Shown: piece after piece, positions 59,801 through 64,000 of the stretch | Position numbering within the stretch: position 1 is the first letter of the stretch | How the letters are laid out: each line of letters begins with the position of its first letter | Notes under the pieces: generated by a model | The model's input: only the letters and a program-made list of their open reading frames with translations | What the model was told of the DNA's origin: nothing | Database searches by the model: none | Made by a program: the position numbers and the translations under genes | Assembly: GCA_013398275.1 (NCBI GenBank) | Contig: VZSE01006614.1 | Span: forward strand, 310,001 to 374,000 | Source of the DNA: Promerops cafer | Taxonomy: Eukaryota > Chordata > Aves > Passeriformes > Nectariniidae | DNA: 64,000 bases | Direction of reading: 5' to 3'

Positions 59801-62800
59801 CTGCTTTTAGTGTTCCTTTCTGGAAAGATCAAAATATTTTTCAAAAAACCTGCTGAATTTATGAGTTGGGTTTTTCTGGGTTGGGGTTTTTTTTTTGGCA
59901 TTGTACTCTCTGTGCTGTGTTATGCTTCTTTATTTGGAAATTTATGGGGAAAATAGTTTTATTGTTCGTTAGAAGTTTAAAGACCTTATATATGTTCATT
60001 TTGGTAACCCTTGATTTTTGGCAGTCATTGGAAGGATGAGGTGTTTAGTGTTCACATGTTTAATGAAGAGACCCTTTATTCAAAATGCTAATTAGCCTTT
60101 GAAACCAAATAGGCGTAAAATCTTGCTAAATGTTTCAGATGAGCTTACCACTCCCTCAAACTCTCTCCTTCCCCCTCCTGGATTTTCCCTGTTGTCTTTC
60201 AACATCTCCTGCTCTGGTACTTTGAAACCTCCAGCATGTGCAGCACCCCGGTGCTCAGCAGAAAGCATGGACAAACCCCCCCATCCCCTTTCTTTCCCAG
60301 ATAAACAGAGAGCCTGAGGTGTGCACTGAAGTGGAGGCACACTTTGCCACATAGTGGTGTGCTTTTTTTTTTACCCTCCTGGATTTTTTTTTTTTGCATA
60401 AAGAAAGGAGGTCTATAAGAAGACCTAACAATGCCCTTACTGTTCTGTCAGAAACTGCCTGGCTACATCTTGTTTTATTTGGCCCTGGCTGAATGGCAGT
60501 TTCATTTATGTTTTGGGTGTTTGGCAGATATTTCATCTTTGTCAAACTTCACTTTTAACATTTGTTTAGATTACTTGTCACAACACTTTCCTTTTTTTTT
60601 TTTTTTTTTCCCAACTCTTAAGATTTCAGTCAGCTTGACAGTGCTCAGAAGTGGTTTCTAATATTTTTGAACCCACTTCTTACATGTAGTCCCTTTTAGA
60701 GACGTACCAGTTAAGCTGGTTGATGTATAGTTTCTTTTTTGTACTTTGATGATAGTGCAAGACTGTTATTTTGAGCCCCTGACTCTCCTTGATGGTGGAG
60801 TAAGCGTCTCCTAAGCCCTGTGAATAATAAAGAAAAACATTACAGTGACAGTCATAAAATCCTGAATGCACCCATTTTATTCCATCTTGCTTTGTATTTA
60901 AGACACTTTGAGCAGCTGTGTTGAGACCAGGAGCATTTTCCCCCCCTTTTCTGTCTGATAGGTGATGGTATTTGCTATTTATACCCATGAGAAGTTGTGA
61001 GGGGCAGATCACATGAGAGTATGAGCTGGTCCATGGATACAAACCTGGTTCCATGTTTTATCTGCCCACGCGATGGCTTCATTTCAGTGAATTTGTTTGG
61101 AAGGCCTGCAGGAAGAGATGAGGGGGAGACAAGTGAGAGACTTCCCAGCTCTCCATCAGTGGCTGTTTCTGTGCATTCAATTCCTCTTTCAGCCCAAATC
61201 TCCAGCAGTGACCAGACTCTTAGTGTTTCTGCTTCGTCCTTTGACTAGAGATAGGTGGAACTGAATGGAAGAATGTAACTTTAAATGAGGCTGAGCAGCC
61301 TTGAAGTATACTCACACTGTGTGTGAATTTTTGCTTATGGATGTTTGTTTGTTTTCATTTTTATTGAAATGAATGTTTTAAAACTTGTTCAAAAATAAAA
61401 ATTAATAAAAATAACCCCATGTAGCCTTTCCTTGTTCTGGTATTCTGTCAGGACTGATTTCAGAGGGCTGATTTGTTTATGCTAGTGTTATTCACAGCAA
61501 TAACTTTTGGATGATTGTCACCATCAGATCTGTGTGGACTGATGCAATTTTTTGCAAAGTTTTTAAATTTAGAAGTTACATTTCTGAGCTGCAGATGCTT
61601 TGGTTTGGCAAAAGGCAGCCTACTGAAAGTAATGTGATTGCTGAAATAATTTAGTCTAATACTTGCTCATGCTGTAGTCATTTCCATGCTTGAGCTGACT
61701 TGCAGATGAAGACATATGGACATGGACAATGTGAATATATTAGGAAAAATTGCAAATGTTCAACCTTCTCCAGAAATCCCGGAGACAGCCGGCAGACTTC
61801 AGCCAGCATGGACGAATCCCAAGTGACCCTAAAGCCAACCAGAGGTCAATGGATGGGGCACACTGCCAGAGAGCCAGAGTGTCCCTGCTTGTCTGGAGCT
61901 TCCCCATTAGCTGTTTGCTGTGACCCAGTTGAGAGCATGGCAAGCAGACTGGTAATGGCCTGGTGTTTACAGAGTTTAAGTGTTTACTTGCAGATGCAAA
62001 TACAGGTTTTGAACAGCTTGGGTCCATATTCTTCCCCTTCTGCTTTCATTTGGAATCTGGCATTGTGTTTGCCTCAGGAGAGAATGGAGTCCTCTTGGTA
62101 GTGTTTATCTGTCAGCTGCTATTATTAATTGACGTAATTGTTTCTTTACTAATATTTACCTAGGGTTTTAACATGGAGGTGACTATACAGATAATTCTAG
62201 TACAATCTTAGTAGAAAGTCAATGCCTTAATTAGAAAAACGACTTGCTACTCTTGACTTATTCAGGAATTGATTTTTTTTCCTGCCCTGAAAAGTGTTTG
62301 CCCTGAAATCTAAGGAAGTTGTTAACTAGGAAGGGTGACGTTTGAAGAAGTGTATACTAGCAATTAAGATGAACAAGTAAATTTGACAGAGGAACTAATA
62401 TTTGTCCTGAGGGAAACCTGAAACATTTGGTGTGGGGGAAGGAATTTTGGAGGCATTTCTGCCTTCTCCAGGCTGCTTTCTTAAGAGTCACTGCAGTAAA
62501 CTGTGTTGAGGAAAGCAGACCAGAAAGGACTCTTGAAGAAGGTGAGTTAGATCCACTTTGATTTTCTTTTACTGTGGTGTACTAGGTACTATAACTACAC
62601 AGGATCATCCAGAGAAAACGTGAGAGTTATTTAAAAGCAGAGCAGAATATTATTTTAAACAGCAAGCTGGTGATGTTGAAACTCTGTGACTCTCAATTCT
62701 GCTAGGGCCAACAATTTTGAGGATTAAAAACATATGGGCCATAGATAGAGGAGATATCCACAGTTCCTGGGGTATTATTTAGTGCTATTTGTATCATTCA

Positions 62801-62928
62801 GGCTAGCAAAAACAAACAAAAAGACAAAAAGAAAATCTCCTGTTACAGGGCATAAGCCATCCAGTAGATGATGTGAGTTGGAAAGAAATTTTATGGGAAA
62901 GTTTTTTCTGTAATTGCTCTCCTAGAGA
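56870..62928. other. Long non-coding stretch, nothing firmly recognised
   Basis: Frames reach 133 codons (61700-62101 +) without a recognisable domain. Another, 60680-61054 on the minus strand, has 124 codons and no motif either. A run of 18 T is at 60592-60609. GC-richer patches at 58980-59240 and 61780-61930 lack CpG-island density. CTATAAATAG at 59518-59527 fits both a MEF2 site and a TATA box but has no supporting promoter context. The segment 57540-57700 faintly resembles the region of old CR1 elements with 'gaattccttcct', too weakly to call. Confidence 0.5.
60592..60609. repeat. Run of 18 T
   Basis: An uninterrupted homopolymer, followed by CCCAACTC. No associated retroelement was recognised. 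Confidence 0.95.
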
Positions 62929-63044
62929 TTTCTTCATCCCTTCCCTAAAGCATCTGATTCTGGCTGCTGTCAAATAAGAGGTTACTGAACTAAATGTACC
63001 ATTAATCTGACCCAGTATAAGAATTCCTGTGTTTCTATGTTTAA
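62929..63044 (+). mobile_element. Ancient CR1 LINE 3' terminus (old amniote lineage)
   Basis: AAAGCATCTGATTCTGGCTG, then CTGTCAAATAAGAGGTTACT, then AACTAAATGTACCATTAATC and TGACCCAGTATAAGAATTCC, ending TGTTTCTATGTT, is collinear with the 3' end of an old CR1. In that family the terminus reads like 'catctggtactggc...ggatactgggctagatggaccattggtctgacccagtatggc...cttatgttcttatgtt'. It is the same lineage as the relic at 1361-1850, which lies in the opposite orientation. It is non-functional and strongly diverged. Confidence 0.8.
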
Positions 63045-64000
63045 AAGCAGGCTTTGTCTGCTGAGGGTTGTCTCTCTGGAATAAACCATCCATTGGAGGC
63101 AAAGGAAAGGAAATGGTTCAGAAGCTTTTACACTGTTGCTATGTAATTTTGTATGTTGTTTTGAAAAACTGTGTCTTTTTTTTTTTCTCCCTCTCCCCTT
63201 TTATGTGTATGAATGTTTTAAATTATAAAATTTAGCTTCCCATTTGATGCATTTTTTGTTCAGTAGTACTCAGGACCATTGAGCAATGTAATTATTTAGA
63301 ATTATGTGCTTTTAAAAATTGAGGGACAAAGTCTTGGTTGGCTGGTACATGGCTAAATGATGGGTTCTATTCAGAAGAATATGAGCTGGGTGCCTTCACT
63401 GCCACTGGCCAGACCTGTTAATGTTTCTGTTTCTTCTTTAAAAGTGGAGAATTTCTTGAAGGAATGTATATTATTATTGTGGTTGTTATTAATCAGAGTT
63501 GGTGATGTTCTAGTGACCAAAACTTTCTACTTTCATTCATTTTTGTTAAAGGTCTTTTTATTTTGCTTGAGCTGAAGAGGTTCAGTGAGCAACCAACCTA
63601 CCTCTGCAGTGAGGTATGTGAAGCAGAGTTGTAATGCCAAGGAACTGTGTGCCTTGGGTTTGTTGCGTAAATCTTAAATTGGATTTCCTTATTTTTCAAA
63701 GGCTTAAGAATGGATGTGACTGTCAGGCTATTTAACTTGGATCCTTTTAGCACGTCAGATAAAACTGCTTCGTGTAGATGCCTTCCAGTTCTCCTTATTG
63801 CTTTAAAAGGTGCCTTAGAGACATGAGGTACAACTGTGCTTTGTTTCACCCAGAAAAATGTGAACTTCATATAGGGAGAATGTGTTTCATTTCCTTACCA
63901 TGTGTCAACAACTGGATCTTAAACCTGTATTTATCAGATGCAGAACTAGTTTTGGAGGATTATCACTAAATCAAATGCTAGGGTGGAATTTATGTTCTCA
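63045..64000. other. Non-coding stretch, nothing recognised
   Basis: Short frames only (90 codons or fewer). A run of T lies at 63175-63186. No repeat family or RNA gene was seen up to the window edge. Confidence 0.5.

Noticed and set aside
61700..62101. 133-codon plus-strand frame
   Set aside because: Follows a GC-richer patch, with no domain and a competing 95-codon frame on the minus strand.
1..64000. Search by eye for tRNA, snRNA, snoRNA, CRISPR arrays, telomere repeats, prokaryotic operons
   Set aside because: No tRNA B-box with cloverleaf, no U6-like text, no regularly spaced direct repeats and no TTAGGG arrays were found; the DNA is vertebrate nuclear.

Overview
The window looks like non-coding nuclear DNA of a bird. 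The evidence is a set of chicken-repeat-1 (CR1) LINE fragments with the typical avian 3' end (octamer-like ATTCTATG terminus), older CR1 relics of the kind shared by birds, crocodiles and turtles, and one solo LTR that I recognise from memory as an avian ERVL-type LTR. The sequence is AT-rich and CpG-poor, is interrupted by one 51-base assembly gap at 16280-16330, and has many T-runs of about 16-18 bases. The species cannot be settled; from memory this LTR type is common in songbirds and other neoavian birds.

No protein-coding gene, exon, tRNA, rRNA or other classical RNA gene could be supported. The longest open frame (158 codons, 56339-56815 +) lies antisense inside the solo LTR. All other frames are shorter, show no recognisable domain and do not join into an exon chain. 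There is no CpG island or convincing promoter. The window is therefore either a long intron or an intergenic gene desert. The apparent T-over-A excess on the + strand, most visible as long T-runs, would fit an intron of a gene transcribed on the + strand, but this is only an impression from reading.

Layout: 1-12.4 kb is single-copy sequence with one ancient minus-strand CR1 (1361-1850) and a short MIR/L2-like relic (about 9.75 kb). 12.4-13.0 kb is a GT-rich microsatellite abutting a well-preserved CR1 3' end. 13-16.3 kb holds T-rich tracts, an old internal CR1 piece, a TA/GT palindrome and the gap. 19.6-21.6 kb is a repeat-free AT-rich block that resembles a conserved non-coding (enhancer-type) region, followed by a MIR-like relic (21.9 kb). 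28.7 kb has a short CR1 tail. 36.4-37.2 kb has two CR1 3' ends in opposite orientation. 39.9-45.9 kb contains three further blocks that look like conserved non-coding elements, plus a rearranged CR1 tail at 41.6 kb. 51.4 kb has a compact, nearly perfect hairpin. 55.6-56.9 kb has a MIR/L2-like relic and the solo LTR. 62.9 kb has another ancient CR1 3' end.

No previously undescribed multi-gene system is visible. The items most worth checking are the 51.4-kb hairpin, the inverted CR1 pair, the possible enhancer blocks and a 20-bp perfect palindrome.
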